64,000 bases of DNA from Cupriavidus pinatubonensis. Its GTDB lineage: Bacteria; Pseudomonadota; Gammaproteobacteria; Burkholderiales; Burkholderiaceae. The translations under genes and the position numbers were made by a program. Numbering within the stretch: the stretch's first letter is position 1; every line of letters begins with the position of its first letter. The notes below the pieces were generated by a model. The model did not search any database, was not told the DNA's origin, and saw nothing but the letters and a program-made list of their open reading frames with translations. The stretch covers positions 1,240,001 through 1,304,000 of the forward strand of contig NZ_CP080767.1 in the NCBI RefSeq assembly GCF_019602855.1, written 5' to 3'. Shown here one piece after another: positions 45,476 through 54,210 of this stretch.

Positions 45476-46567
45476 ATGTTTCTGGGGTATCGCAATAAGT
45501 GGCTGTGTGCCAGGGCCGCGGCGGTGGCGATCATGTTGCTAGTGGCGGCGGTCGCGCATGCGCAGGGCAGTATCACCCTTTATGGGCGAGTTGCAGGCGG
45601 CGTCGACTATATGAACAAGATCGCCACCGGAAATGGGCAAACCGCCGATTTGCTGCGTTACGGCAGCAATCAATGGGGGGTAAGCCTGTGGGGGCTCCGG
45701 GCCAAGGAGGACCTGGGTGACGGTCTCAGTGCGGTGATGAACCTGGAGAGCGCATTCTCATCGGGTGACGGGCAGGGAGCGGGCGTGGGCCTCTTCAGTC
45801 GCTATGCTGTTGTCGGGCTTTCCAGCAGCACATACGGAACCCTGTGGCTTGGTCGCGCCATGGGCTTGCCTGACTCGGAGGGCTGGACCGTCGATCCGAT
45901 GGGTATGCAGGCCATCAGCATTGGCACACTTCAAAATGGCAGAAGTTGGGGGTCCCGTGGTAATGCCATCACCTACGCTTCACCGGACTGGGGAGGACTC
46001 TCGTTCCGGGCGCAGGCCGGCCTCAATGGTGTCGCAGGAAATTTCAACGCCGGCAGGCAGTTGGCTGGTAGTTTGAGCTACGACAACGGCCCCATTTTGA
46101 TCAAGGCGATTTATGAAGAAATTCGAGATGCCAAAGGGGAATTTACCAATCTATACACTGCCTCACGCCTTTATGAGGCCGGCGCCGCGTATGTGGTAGG
46201 CGGCTTGAAACTGTTCGGGGGCTATAGTCTTACTCGCTCCGGCGGCGCAACGGTGGCAGACGCTGACAATCCCATGGCCGCCAATAAGCAGCAACAGTTT
46301 TGGCTTGGCGCGAACTACCAGGTATCGCCAGCGCTGACGTTGATCGGTGGTGCATACAGGGCAATCCGGAACAACTCTGCCGGCAACGGAACCCTGCTTG
46401 CACTCGGCGCAAACTACTTCTTCTCAAAGCGCACCCTGTTGTACGGGACGGTCGGTACCGTCATGAACGGCGGAAATGCGGCGTTCTCCGTCGAGGCTGG
46501 CAGCAACCGGCCTCTGGCGGGTGCAAGTCAGCAGGGTGTCTATACGGGCATCGTGCACCGGTTCTGA
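45476..46567 (+). CDS. Gram-negative porin (Burkholderiales type)
   Basis: The 363-residue outer-membrane protein starts with a signal peptide (AVAIMLLVAAVAHAQ, cleavage after AHA), then QGSITLYGRVAGGVDYMNK, SQWGVSLWGLRAKEDLGDGLSAVMNLES, FSRYAVVGLSSSTYGTLWLGRAMG and a C-terminal strand GVYTGIVHRF with terminal phenylalanine, the BAM signal. The L3-loop pattern of trimeric porins is present. ATG 45476 is used because it directly precedes the signal peptide and a GTGGAGGG stretch lies upstream. Confidence 0.92.
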   Translation: MFLGYRNKWLCARAAAVAIMLLVAAVAHAQGSITLYGRVAGGVDYMNKIATGNGQTADLLRYGSNQWGVSLWGLRAKEDLGDGLSAVMNLESAFSSGDGQGAGVGLFSRYAVVGLSSSTYGTLWLGRAMGLPDSEGWTVDPMGMQAISIGTLQNGRSWGSRGNAITYASPDWGGLSFRAQAGLNGVAGNFNAGRQLAGSLSYDNGPILIKAIYEEIRDAKGEFTNLYTASRLYEAGAAYVVGGLKLFGGYSLTRSGGATVADADNPMAANKQQQFWLGANYQVSPALTLIGGAYRAIRNNSAGNGTLLALGANYFFSKRTLLYGTVGTVMNGGNAAFSVEAGSNRPLAGASQQGVYTGIVHRF

Positions 46568-46717
46568 CTTGAAGGCGTGCGGCTCCCGCGGCGTCCCGTT
46601 CGTGCGCAGGACACGCGTCTTGGCGGGGCTGGAATTGGCGCATAGGATGTCGATGTCGAGTTCCCAGAAATGGCTGGGAACGGAGGAACTGACGGTGTTC
46701 ATGGCACCGTGGCCATC

Positions 46718-47770
46718 ATGCGTCACTTGCTGGAAGTCCGCCTCGTCAACGATGTCTTTGGCGATCCTGGACTCCTCGTCGACTTCCTGGACGAACGGCG
46801 TGCGTTGCTGTTCGATCTGGGCGACATCTCCGTACTGATGCCGCGCGAACTGATGCGGCTGTCACAGGTGTTCGTCACGCATGCACACATGGATCATTTC
46901 TCCGGCTTCGACCACCTGCTGCGCGTGTTGCTCGGACGCAAGGATCGAATCGTGCTGTACGGCGGACCAGGATTCCTGGCGCAGATTGAGCACAAGCTGC
47001 ACAGCTACACGTGGAATGTGGTCCATCGCTATGCAATCGAGCTCAAGGTTGAAGCGGTCGAACTTGGCTTGGACTGGCAGCGGCGCAGAGCCTGCTTTTC
47101 CAGCCGGCACGGCTTCGCGAAGCAGGGTGAGGTGCCGATGGGGAGTACCGGCGACATCGTCCACGAGGAGACAACCTTCCGGGTGCGCGCGTGCTTCGTG
47201 GATCATGGAACGCCTTGCCTGGCTTATCTGTTGGAAGAAAAGGCTCGTCCCGGTATCAACAAGGAGCGGCTGGCCGCGTCAGGTCTGACGACAGGAGCCT
47301 GGCTGCGCGAGTTGAAGCACGCTGTCCTGACTGGCGCGCCCGATGATGCGCCGATTCTTGTGCAATGGAGCGATCGCGCGGGCGAGCATGCGACGACGCG
47401 GCAGGTAGGCGAGCTGAGCCGGTTGATCCTTGATGTCGGATCTGGCCGGCGTATCGGCTACGTCACCGACCTGCGCTACTCGGATGAGAATGTGAAAGCG
47501 TTGTCGCAATTTATGCAGGGCGTCGACGAGCTCTTCATCGAGAGCGTGTTTCTGGACCAGGACAGCGCTCACGGTTTGCGCAAGAACCATTTGACCGCAG
47601 CCCAGGCCGGCCGGATCGCCCGCTGCACGGGTGCTCGCGCGGTAACCCCCTTTCATTTCTCGCCACGCTATGAGGGCCGCGCCGCCGAGTTGGCCGCCGA
47701 AGTACGGATTGCGTGGGCCGGGGATACGCATAGCCAATTCGAGCCACGGCTGCCCGACCGGACGACGTAA
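46718..47770 (+). CDS. RNase Z-like metallo-beta-lactamase-fold protein
   Basis: The 350-residue protein has the zinc motif VFVTHAHMDHFSGFDHLL, a VDHGTPCLAYLLEE histidine segment, ATDLRYSDEN-like YVTDLRYSDEN and a late AVTPFHFSPRYEG, as in the RNase Z/arylsulfatase-like branch. RNase Z proper matures tRNA 3' ends; this gene could instead be a related phosphodiesterase, because the tRNA-binding exosite is not evident. The start ATG 46718 has no clear ribosome site, and in-frame starts exist at 46670. Confidence 0.8.
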   Translation: MRHLLEVRLVNDVFGDPGLLVDFLDERRALLFDLGDISVLMPRELMRLSQVFVTHAHMDHFSGFDHLLRVLLGRKDRIVLYGGPGFLAQIEHKLHSYTWNVVHRYAIELKVEAVELGLDWQRRRACFSSRHGFAKQGEVPMGSTGDIVHEETTFRVRACFVDHGTPCLAYLLEEKARPGINKERLAASGLTTGAWLRELKHAVLTGAPDDAPILVQWSDRAGEHATTRQVGELSRLILDVGSGRRIGYVTDLRYSDENVKALSQFMQGVDELFIESVFLDQDSAHGLRKNHLTAAQAGRIARCTGARAVTPFHFSPRYEGRAAELAAEVRIAWAGDTHSQFEPRLPDRTT

Positions 47771-47807
47771 CGGCGGGGCGTCTCAAGGGCGCCACAAGGG
47801 ATCGCCG

Positions 47808-48008
47808 TTAGCGGTGAAGCAACCAGAACAGGACCGACAGCAACAGCGAGATCACAATACAAGTAGTGATTGGGAAGTAGAACGTGAAGCCGTCGCGGAG
47901 GATATGGATATCTCCGGGAAGGCGCCCGAAAGGCAGCCTGGATAGCCATGGCCACGCGACTCCTGCGATCATCAGCAGGCCACCGAGAATGATCAGCGTG
48001 CGTTGCAT
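47808..48008 (-). CDS. DUF2905 small membrane protein
   Basis: The 66-residue protein has two transmembrane helices (TLIILGGLLMIAGVAWPWL and TTCIVISLLLSVLFWLL) around LPFGRLPGDIHI-RDGFTFYFP, the characteristic DUF2905 core. Function unknown. ATG 48008 is used; an upstream in-frame start adds two residues. Confidence 0.9.
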   Translation of the reverse strand: MQRTLIILGGLLMIAGVAWPWLSRLPFGRLPGDIHILRDGFTFYFPITTCIVISLLLSVLFWLLHR

Positions 48009-48212
48009 GCTCAATAGGGAGAAGTGATATTTTCCTGAGTAGTGTTGCGCCCGTTTAGCGATTGGATCGGGACGAAGGCAAAAGATTCTCGTCGGAGGGT
48101 GAGGGCGGCCGTTCTGCCATCACTTCACAGCCGGGTTTGCTTGCGGACACGCCCGCCGCTCGCGCCACAAACTACTCGGGCCACACCCATCCAACTCATC
48201 GAGGAGGCAAAG

Positions 48213-48452
48213 ATGAAATAGGTATCACCGACCATTCCTGTAATTGGATTGATTGCCGGGACACGGGCGGCGGGTGCGGCGCGCCTCGCACTGTTGCTAA
48301 GCAACCGAATTGATCCGAAACAACGCCGCGCCATCGGATGGACGCTGCTTGCCGTAGGAGTTATCACGACAGTGCCGTTAGTCGCGCAGGTGTTTGGAAA
48401 ACTCCAGGAATGCAAGAGCCCCGACGGAGATGAGGTAAAGGTGAAAGATTGA
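48213..48452 (+). pseudogene. Small membrane protein gene with amber stop at codon 3
   Basis: A strong GAGGAGGCAAAG site precedes ATG AAA TAG at 48213-48221. The same frame then reads VSPTIPVIGLIAGTRAAGAARLALLLSN, PKQRRAIGWTLLAVGVITTVPLVAQVFG to a stop at 48452, clearly a small two-helix membrane protein. A TTG at 48249 could restart translation, but without the well-placed ribosome site. So the gene is probably inactivated by the single TAG. Confidence 0.7.
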
Positions 48453-48474
48453 TGGTCCCGCCTGCACGACTACG

Positions 48475-49041
48475 TCAGCGCGCATGCTTCTGGTAGGTCC
48501 CAATGAGGTTGGCATGCGCCAGAATATGCCCCCGCATCGCCTGTTCCAGCGCCGCCTTGTCCGGCTTGCCGAGATCTGGCAGCACGACGTCCATGGCATA
48601 TAGCTTGTGGAAATACCGGTGCCGGCCAATTGGAGGACACGGGCCGCCGTAATCGGCACGATGCCAGTCGTTGATTCCTTCGCGAGCGCCGGCCGGCAAG
48701 CTATGCCGGCTCATCCCTTGCGCAAGCGAGCCGGGGAGCGGAGGTAGGTTGTACACGAGCCAATGGACCCATGTCATTTGCGGTGACGCCGGGTCCGGCG
48801 CATCCGGATCATCGACAATCAAGACCAGGCTGGCAGTGGAGGGGGGCAACCCTGACCACGTCAGGGGCGGTGACACATCGGCGCCTTCGCACGTGTGCAC
48901 AGTGGGAATCTCCCCGCCTTGGGCAAACGCGGAGGATGTCAGTATGAGCGGCATGGATGGCCTCTGCTGAGCAAGTAGCGCTGGTCCGGACAGCATGGCC
49001 GCAAAGGCCAGCAATCTCGGTAGATGTGCCAAACGCACCAT
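48475..49041 (-). CDS. YbhB/YbcL-type phosphatidylethanolamine-binding protein, exported
   Basis: The 188-residue precursor has a signal peptide (LAFAAMLSGPALLAQ) and PEBP motifs: CEGADVSPPLTWSGLP, LVLIVDDPDAPD, TWVHWLVYNLPP, YGGPCPPIGRHRYFHKLYAMD. PEBP-like proteins bind small anionic ligands or lipids. Start ATG 49041 begins the signal peptide. It converges with the disrupted small membrane gene. Confidence 0.92.
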   Translation of the reverse strand: MVRLAHLPRLLAFAAMLSGPALLAQQRPSMPLILTSSAFAQGGEIPTVHTCEGADVSPPLTWSGLPPSTASLVLIVDDPDAPDPASPQMTWVHWLVYNLPPLPGSLAQGMSRHSLPAGAREGINDWHRADYGGPCPPIGRHRYFHKLYAMDVVLPDLGKPDKAALEQAMRGHILAHANLIGTYQKHAR

Positions 49042-49188
49042 ATCTGCCCCCGCCGGCCCATGATGGCTGTTCCAACTTAGCCGGGATTCATCCCCTGTAC
49101 AAGGGAACGTCCCCTTTCAAAACCCGACCCTGCACGGGTATCCCTTTGTTTTCGGTGCAATTTACCGGGGTAACTGACCCAAGCATTC

Positions 49189-49645
49189 ATGCGGGTTTCC
49201 GGGTGGAGGGGTGGCCGGGATTCGCAATTATGCGCTGCAGAGCATAAGGGCGAATCCCGGCCGGCCCTCTGGCAGGAGCTGCGCGGGCGCACGCGCGTGA
49301 CCATCAACCATCCGGACCTGCCGGATTCGCTCAAGCAGATCGCCGCCGAGGCGGTGCAGACCATCTGGCAGTCGGCCAACGAGGCCGCGATGGCGGAACT
49401 TGCCACGCTGCGCGCGGAAACCCGGCACGCCGCGAGCGAAGCGGAAGCCGAGCGCGATGCGGCGCGCGTGGAGACGGCCGCCGCGCGCGAGGACGCCGCG
49501 GCGATCGCCGCTCAGCTGGCGGAAGCGCGGCAGGCCCCCGAGACCGTGCAGGCGGACCTGGCCGCGGAGCGGCAGGCGCACGCCGCCACGCAGGCCCGGC
49601 TCGAGGCGGGGCGCACGAAACTGGAGACGGGCCGGCGCCAGTTGG
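49189..49645 (+). pseudogene. KfrA-like coiled-coil protein remnant
   Basis: The frame contains LWQELRGR, LPDSLKQIAAEAVQTIWQSANEAAMAELATL and a long alanine/glutamate coiled coil (about 90 residues), the middle part of a KfrA-type DNA-binding protein. The N-terminal helix-turn-helix is missing: upstream lies a 50-base inverted repeat. At about 49645 the frame is joined to a cpoB fragment. KfrA proteins are linked to plasmids and integrative elements. Confidence 0.6.
49213..49262. repeat. 50-bp inverted repeat (13-bp outer arms)
   Basis: GGCCGGGATTCGC at 49213-49225 pairs with GCGAATCCCGGCC at 49250-49262; inside, TTATGC and GCATAA form a second 6-bp pair around GCTGCAGA. The layout (short arms around an 8-base core) resembles a tyrosine-recombinase crossover site. 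It marks the truncated start of the KfrA-like remnant. Confidence 0.6.
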
Positions 49646-50108
49646 TAAGGACTACTACGCCGACCTGGATGCACGCCTGAAGAAGTTCGAGCCGCAGCAG
49701 GCTTCAGTCGAAGACCGCCAAGGCACGTCGCAGCCGGGCGAGAAGCCCGACTACGACGCCGCGCTCAAGCACTTCCATGCGGGCGATTTCAAGAGCGCCG
49801 GGAATTCGTTCTCGTCGTTTATCAAGAAGTATCCGCAGAGCCCGTACCTGCCGCTGGCGCAGTACTGGCTCGGCAACTCGCTCTAAGCGCAGCGCGACTA
49901 TAAGGGGTCCTCCTGGGTGCTGCACAAAATGATCGATGCCAATCCGACGCATCCCAAGGTGCCGGACGCCATGATCGCGTTGGCCAATAATCAGCTTGAG
50001 TCCGGCCAGAAGGCGGCCGCGCGCAAAACGCTGGAACAGGTGGTGGCCAAGTATCCCGGTACCGAAGGCGCGCATGTGGCGAACAACCGGTTGAAGATGC
50101 TGAAGTAA
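49646..50108 (+). pseudogene. cpoB: cpoB (ybgF) C-terminal fragment with in-frame stop
   Basis: The frame reads KDYYADLDARLKKFEP, then YDAALKHFHAGDFKSAGNSFSSFIKKYP, QYWLGNSL, TAA at 49884-49886, then AQRDYKGSSWVLHKMIDANP and KKY-type TPR repeats to LKMLK. This is the TPR-containing C-terminal half of the Tol-Pal protein CpoB, missing its N terminus and signal peptide and carrying a stop where tyrosine or another residue would follow. The functional copy is expected in the tol-pal operon elsewhere. Confidence 0.8.
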
Positions 50109-50381
50109 GTGCGGACGGCTTCCAGCCGGCCGCACCACGCGCCAAAGGCCTGCTTTAGGTAGGATCTTCAGATTCTGGCGAACCCTACATTTTCCGGCGT
50201 GTGGGGTCAACGATGATCTGGACATGGGACGGGCAGGGCGAGGCTTGCTCTTCAGCTGAAAAGGCGGAGAGCGACGCCAGCATCAGCAGTGCACTGCGCA
50301 CCGCATCTTTGGCGATAAGCAAGCCCGCAACGGGCTTATCATCAAAGTCGCCATTCCGTTCTGAGCCGTCGGAGTCTTCCC

Positions 50382-50903
50382 ATGAAATGGACCCCAGTTG
50401 CTGCAATACCGTTCGCCATGCTGGTTGCGCCGGCGTACGCCAGCGATTATCTGACCGTCGAGCAAGCGCAAGCGGGGATGTTCCAAGGTGCTACCTTCCA
50501 GCCAGTTCTGTTGAAATTGAGCAAAAGCGTACGTGATGCCATGTACGACCGCTCCGGTGTCCATGAGCCCTTCGACGAAAAGGGCGTCTGGAAGGCGTCC
50601 ACTGGCGGCTGGTTCATCGTCGACCACGTTACCAGCAAGCACGGGAAAATTGGCTATGCCGTGGGATTGGATTCGAATGGTGCTGTCCGTGCTATTGAAA
50701 TCCTGTCCTATCAGGAGAGCTACGGTCGTGAAGTCGGCAATGCCGAGTGGCGGGCTCAATTCGTAGGGAAAACATCTCGCGATGCACTCCGGCTCGGCAA
50801 GGACATCCGCAATATCAGTGGCGCAACTCTGTCGTGCAAGAATGTTACACAGGGCGTCAAACGCGTACTGGCACTGTACGAACTCGTGCTTGCGAAGGGG
50901 TGA
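50382..50903 (+). CDS. Exported FMN-binding-domain protein
   Basis: The 173-residue precursor has a signal peptide (AAIPFAMLVAPAYAS) and an FMN-binding domain with VGLDSNGAVRAIEILSYQESYGREV and the flavinylation motif SGATLSCKNVTQGVKRV, in which the threonine receives FMN covalently. It is encoded directly before apbE, the flavin transferase, so the pair is functionally coupled. The electron partner is unknown. Confidence 0.9.
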   Translation: MKWTPVAAIPFAMLVAPAYASDYLTVEQAQAGMFQGATFQPVLLKLSKSVRDAMYDRSGVHEPFDEKGVWKASTGGWFIVDHVTSKHGKIGYAVGLDSNGAVRAIEILSYQESYGREVGNAEWRAQFVGKTSRDALRLGKDIRNISGATLSCKNVTQGVKRVLALYELVLAKG

Positions 50904-50904
50904 G

Positions 50905-51765
50905 ATGCTAAAGCGGGCGCGGCCACTGCTTGGCACTATCGTTGAAATACGTGTCGACGGCGCTCCGGAGGGGCCAATACCGGCGCGACTCGCCGAGCCA
51001 GCAGTAGCGTCTGCATTCGAGTCCATTGCGTACGTCGATAAGCTGATGAGCTTTCATCGCCACGACAGCGACCTTGGCCGCTTGCACGCCGCAGAGCCTG
51101 GCCAGCGAGTTAGCGTACATCCATGGACGATGCATGTTCTCCGTCAAGCGTTCCGAATGTTTGAGCTAACTTCTGGGACATTCGACCCGTCGGTTGCAGC
51201 AGCATTGGTTGCGGACGGCTTGCTGCCTGCCCCAGCTGGACCGAGACCAGCCACTAGCACCACTTTCGATAGCATAGTTCTTCATTCGGATTGCACCGTC
51301 GTTCGCAAAGAGGCTGTCTGGCTAGACCTTGGAGGTATCGCAAAGGGATTTGCAGTTGACGTAGCCGTCGGTGCCTTGCGAGATGCGGGGGTTCGCGCGG
51401 GTGCGGTTTCTGCCGGCGGCGACCTTAGAGTGTTTGGCGATACCGACCAGCCGATTTTTGTTCGGTCACCCCAGCGACCAGCAGAAACGCATTTACTCGG
51501 TGCATTGAATCGGGGCGCGGTTGCCACAAGCAGCGCCTACTTTCTGGATAGCTTTGGCCACAGTGCTGGCAAGTATGCGATTGTCAGCGGCGCTCGCTTG
51601 CGCGGGCAAGCTCCGAAAACGCCGCGATACCCCAGCGTCTCCGTTATCGCTCCACGCTGCATCTGGGCCGACGCCCTGACAAAAGTCGTGACCCTGGCCG
51701 GCATTGAGTCCCCAATCACCATCAAAGCCTTGTCGCTCTATCACGCGCAGGCAGTAGTTTCATGA
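50905..51765 (+). CDS. apbE: FAD:protein FMN transferase (ApbE)
   Basis: The 286-residue enzyme transfers FMN from FAD to Thr in partner proteins. Motifs: PLLGTIVEIRV, ESIAYVDKLMSFHRHDSDLGRLH, FELTSGTFDPSV, WLDLGGIAKGFAVD and AGAVSAGGDLRVFG, ending with APRCIWADALTKVVTLAG. No signal peptide or lipobox is visible, whereas its likely substrate has a signal peptide. The ATG at 50905 starts one base after the FMN-binding gene stop. Confidence 0.93.
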   Translation: MLKRARPLLGTIVEIRVDGAPEGPIPARLAEPAVASAFESIAYVDKLMSFHRHDSDLGRLHAAEPGQRVSVHPWTMHVLRQAFRMFELTSGTFDPSVAAALVADGLLPAPAGPRPATSTTFDSIVLHSDCTVVRKEAVWLDLGGIAKGFAVDVAVGALRDAGVRAGAVSAGGDLRVFGDTDQPIFVRSPQRPAETHLLGALNRGAVATSSAYFLDSFGHSAGKYAIVSGARLRGQAPKTPRYPSVSVIAPRCIWADALTKVVTLAGIESPITIKALSLYHAQAVVS

Positions 51766-51820
51766 CCAAAGCTCCTCGTCCTCACCCCTGGACGGCACCC
51801 GAATTCGCCTGGTCCTACCG

Positions 51821-51867
51821 CTGGCTATACGGGCACAGATACCGTTGCTGGTGCAATGGCAGTCATC
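51821..51867. repeat. Imperfect direct repeat, left copy
   Basis: A 47-base segment (core ACCGTTGC and GGTGCAATGGCAGTCA) recurs at 53369-53415 with about six mismatches. The two copies are in the same orientation and bracket a 1.5-kb segment with a small membrane gene and the DUF2242 lipoprotein. Confidence 0.55.
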
Positions 51868-52037
51868 CCGCGAGCGGACCTGGTCCACTTCTTGTCGAGC
51901 ACGGCGACGACCATCAGCCCAAGCGACGGGCTCAGGATCAACGAGAAGATGATCCATGTGGCGCCGGAGCGTCCCAGTGCGTTAGCAAAAAGGCCAACCG
52001 CGAAGGAACAGGTGATCCAGGCAGCAAGTGCAAACAT
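51825..52037 (-). CDS. Small membrane protein
   Basis: The 70-residue protein has two hydrophobic helices (FALAAWITCSFAVGLFANALG and WIIFSLILSPSLGLMVVAVL). Its C-terminal end runs through the direct repeat, so the tail may be replaced sequence. A GTG at 52052 is an alternative start. It resembles short hypothetical proteins found in Burkholderiales. Confidence 0.55.
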   Translation of the reverse strand: MFALAAWITCSFAVGLFANALGRSGATWIIFSLILSPSLGLMVVAVLDKKWTRSARGMTAIAPATVSVPV

Positions 52038-52443
52038 GGCGGCAGATTCCACGAGTCAAAGTGATCGCCACGCGAAACGGCGAGCCACCAGTATGGGCAC
52101 AACTGCAATCAGTAGCACCTGGGGAAAGGCATTAAGGGAAAGCGCTAAATGAAGACCGCGCCAAAGCGGGTGCAGACGACCGACCGCTACGGAGAGGCTA
52201 ATGAGGCACCTGCAGTGCGCCCACCTGCCCGGCCGCTTAGAGTCGAACGGATCCGCTCTGCCAACTCGGTCAGACGACCGCCAGGCGGAAGCCCGCGCAC
52301 GCGCTCGGAACCCCGGGGCAACTTACGAATCTACACTGACGCCTAGGCTATGCGAGATTGCGTCGCCACAAGCGACCGGTGCAAATGAAAATTACACCGC
52401 ACCTTGCTACGCGTCGCACGGCCGGGCGATTTTAATTAACGCC
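52038..52443. other. Non-coding stretch with a tRNA-like remnant
   Basis: No gene is recognised here. The minus strand at 52282-52230 carries a D-arm-like stretch (TGACCGAGTTGGCAGAGC) joined directly to a T-arm-like GTTCGACTC, with the anticodon part missing. It may be what remains of a tRNA or of an attachment site. Confidence 0.3.
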
Positions 52444-53334
52444 ATGTTCCACCGACTCAGCCAGTTGTTCGTTTTGTGCGCGATTGCCGCCGTCTTGTCG
52501 GCATGCAGTTTGAATTCGGCGCCGGCGCCGGCACCGACGCCGCTCTATCAGCAGGAGCAGTTTGACGCGGCGACGAGCCCATACGCACGCACGTTCCAGG
52601 CGAATTCCGACGCGACTTGTGAAGCCGCGCGCCGGGCGCTGCTGAGCCAAGGCTATGTGTCGAGTTCGGCACATCCCGATACGATCGATGGCAGCAAGAA
52701 TTTCCAGCCGACCGACGACACGCATGTCGTGATCGCCTTTCACATCGTCTGCGCGGACGCGAACGCGGACGGTACGTCGAGCACCGCCTATGTGAACGCG
52801 GTACAGGACCGCTACGCGCTAAAGAAAACCAGTACCTCGGCCAGCGTCGGCTTGAGCGTGCTCGGCTCGCTGTCGTTGCCGATCGGCTCGGGCAGCGACG
52901 CGATGGTCAAGATCGCGAGCGAGACGATTCCCGCGGGCGTGTTCTACGAGCGCTTCTTCAATCTGGTTGCCCATTTTCTGAAGGTCGATCCGGTGGGGCG
53001 TGACCGCGCGACAGTGACGGGCGCGATGAAGGAGCACGTTGCGCCGCTGCCCGAGCCCGCGCCGACACATCCGGGCGAGCCGATGAAGATGACGACGCCC
53101 GCTGTGCCGACGCCGCGCGTCCCGTCCGTTCCTGCGCAGCCGCCCGCTGCTGCACCTGAACCAGCTCCAGCGACCCCGTCGCCTTCGCTGACGTCGCAGG
53201 CGCCTGATGGATCGACGGCCACGGTAGCCCCCGCCGCGAAGCCCGACGCCACGGCGCCGACGGCCGCGCCCGCACCAACCGCACCGTCTGCAACGTACGC
53301 TCCACCCGATACGGGCGCGAGCGGCACAAACTGA
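52444..53334 (+). CDS. DUF2242 lipoprotein with Pro/Ala-rich tail
   Basis: The 296-residue precursor has a lipobox (AIAAVLSAC) and a domain with YARTFQANSDATCEAARRALLSQGYV, FQPTDDTHVVIAFHIVC, AYVNAVQDRYALKKTSTSASVGLSVLG and AGVFYERFFNLV, the DUF2242 pattern seen in Burkholderiales. The last 110 residues are a low-complexity Pro/Ala/Thr tail. Function unknown; probably outer-membrane anchored. ATG 52444 is chosen because it starts the signal peptide. It lies between two direct repeats. Confidence 0.88.
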   Translation: MFHRLSQLFVLCAIAAVLSACSLNSAPAPAPTPLYQQEQFDAATSPYARTFQANSDATCEAARRALLSQGYVSSSAHPDTIDGSKNFQPTDDTHVVIAFHIVCADANADGTSSTAYVNAVQDRYALKKTSTSASVGLSVLGSLSLPIGSGSDAMVKIASETIPAGVFYERFFNLVAHFLKVDPVGRDRATVTGAMKEHVAPLPEPAPTHPGEPMKMTTPAVPTPRVPSVPAQPPAAAPEPAPATPSPSLTSQAPDGSTATVAPAAKPDATAPTAAPAPTAPSATYAPPDTGASGTN

Positions 53335-53368
53335 GCGCATTGCAGTTGGACCCATTGACGCGCGAAGA

Positions 53369-53415
53369 CTGGCAATACGTGCACTGACACCGTTGCAGGT
53401 GCAATGGCAGTCACC
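53369..53415. repeat. Imperfect direct repeat, right copy
   Basis: Second copy of the 47-base repeat at 51821-51867, 35 bases after the lipoprotein stop codon. Confidence 0.55.
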
Positions 53416-53491
53416 AATCAATTGCTGACTGGCTCATGTGCCGGACCTTCAGCGGAATGGATGGCGATAGGGACGTGCTTGGAGAGATACG

Positions 53492-54007
53492 TCAGGTCTC
53501 GGCCTTCTCCGCGCATCTGTCAGGAAAAATGTGTAGCGCCACCAGAGGCTCCTGGCCCACCAGATAGCGGTAGTCCAGTGTCACGCCGAGCTTGCCCAGC
53601 AAGGGCACATCCGGGTTTCGGCAGATTCCGCGCTCGAGGATCGGCCTGACAAAAGCCATGAATTTCTTGGTGTCGTCGCGCCGCGGGTCCACGCCGCTTA
53701 CCTTGAGTTGGAACTCCACAACCTTGCCGGGGCGGACGGCGCAGCCAGTGAGGCGTGTAGAGTTATCCAGCACGATCGGCGCCGACCGAGCCAGTTCCGA
53801 GCATGCCAGGCTCAGCTGGCGCTCGGCATCGCGGGCGGTCAGCCGCGTCACGCCCGACATGCCGCTTGGCTTGCCGCTTACGGTGCCAAGCAGCAGTCTG
53901 GCCAGATCGGAGAGAGGCTGGGCTGCGAAACCCGCAGGGGGGGCCACGATCAGCAGGCCTAGCACGCATGTTGCCGGCCATTTTTCGATGGAGCAGGAGA
54001 CAGGCAT
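53492..54007 (-). CDS. Exported hypothetical protein
   Basis: The 171-residue precursor has a signal peptide (TCVLGLLIVAPPAGFAAQ) and a mature part with ARDAERQLSLACSELARSAPIVLDNSTRL, QLKVSGVDPRRDDTKKFMAFVRP and LDYRYLVGQEPLVALHIFPD. Two or three cysteines could form disulfides. It resembles small secreted proteins of Burkholderiales but is not assigned. ATG 54007 begins the signal peptide; ATG 54055 is in frame upstream. Confidence 0.65.
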   Translation of the reverse strand: MPVSCSIEKWPATCVLGLLIVAPPAGFAAQPLSDLARLLLGTVSGKPSGMSGVTRLTARDAERQLSLACSELARSAPIVLDNSTRLTGCAVRPGKVVEFQLKVSGVDPRRDDTKKFMAFVRPILERGICRNPDVPLLGKLGVTLDYRYLVGQEPLVALHIFPDRCAEKAET

Positions 54008-54210
54008 GGAATGGCCGCAACGCAGAACAGGAGCACCCGCAAACAAGCAATTCACTGTAGCGCGTGGCGGGGCCGATCGTTGTCAGGCTTTGTCCTACTT
54101 CGCTACTCGGCTGGCGGCACCCGAGGCCGTAACGGGTGGCGGCCAGCCGGACAGGCCCTCCAGGTCTTGACGCAGGCGGGTGCCAAGCAGCCCCTGTAAC
54201 TTGACTTGAG

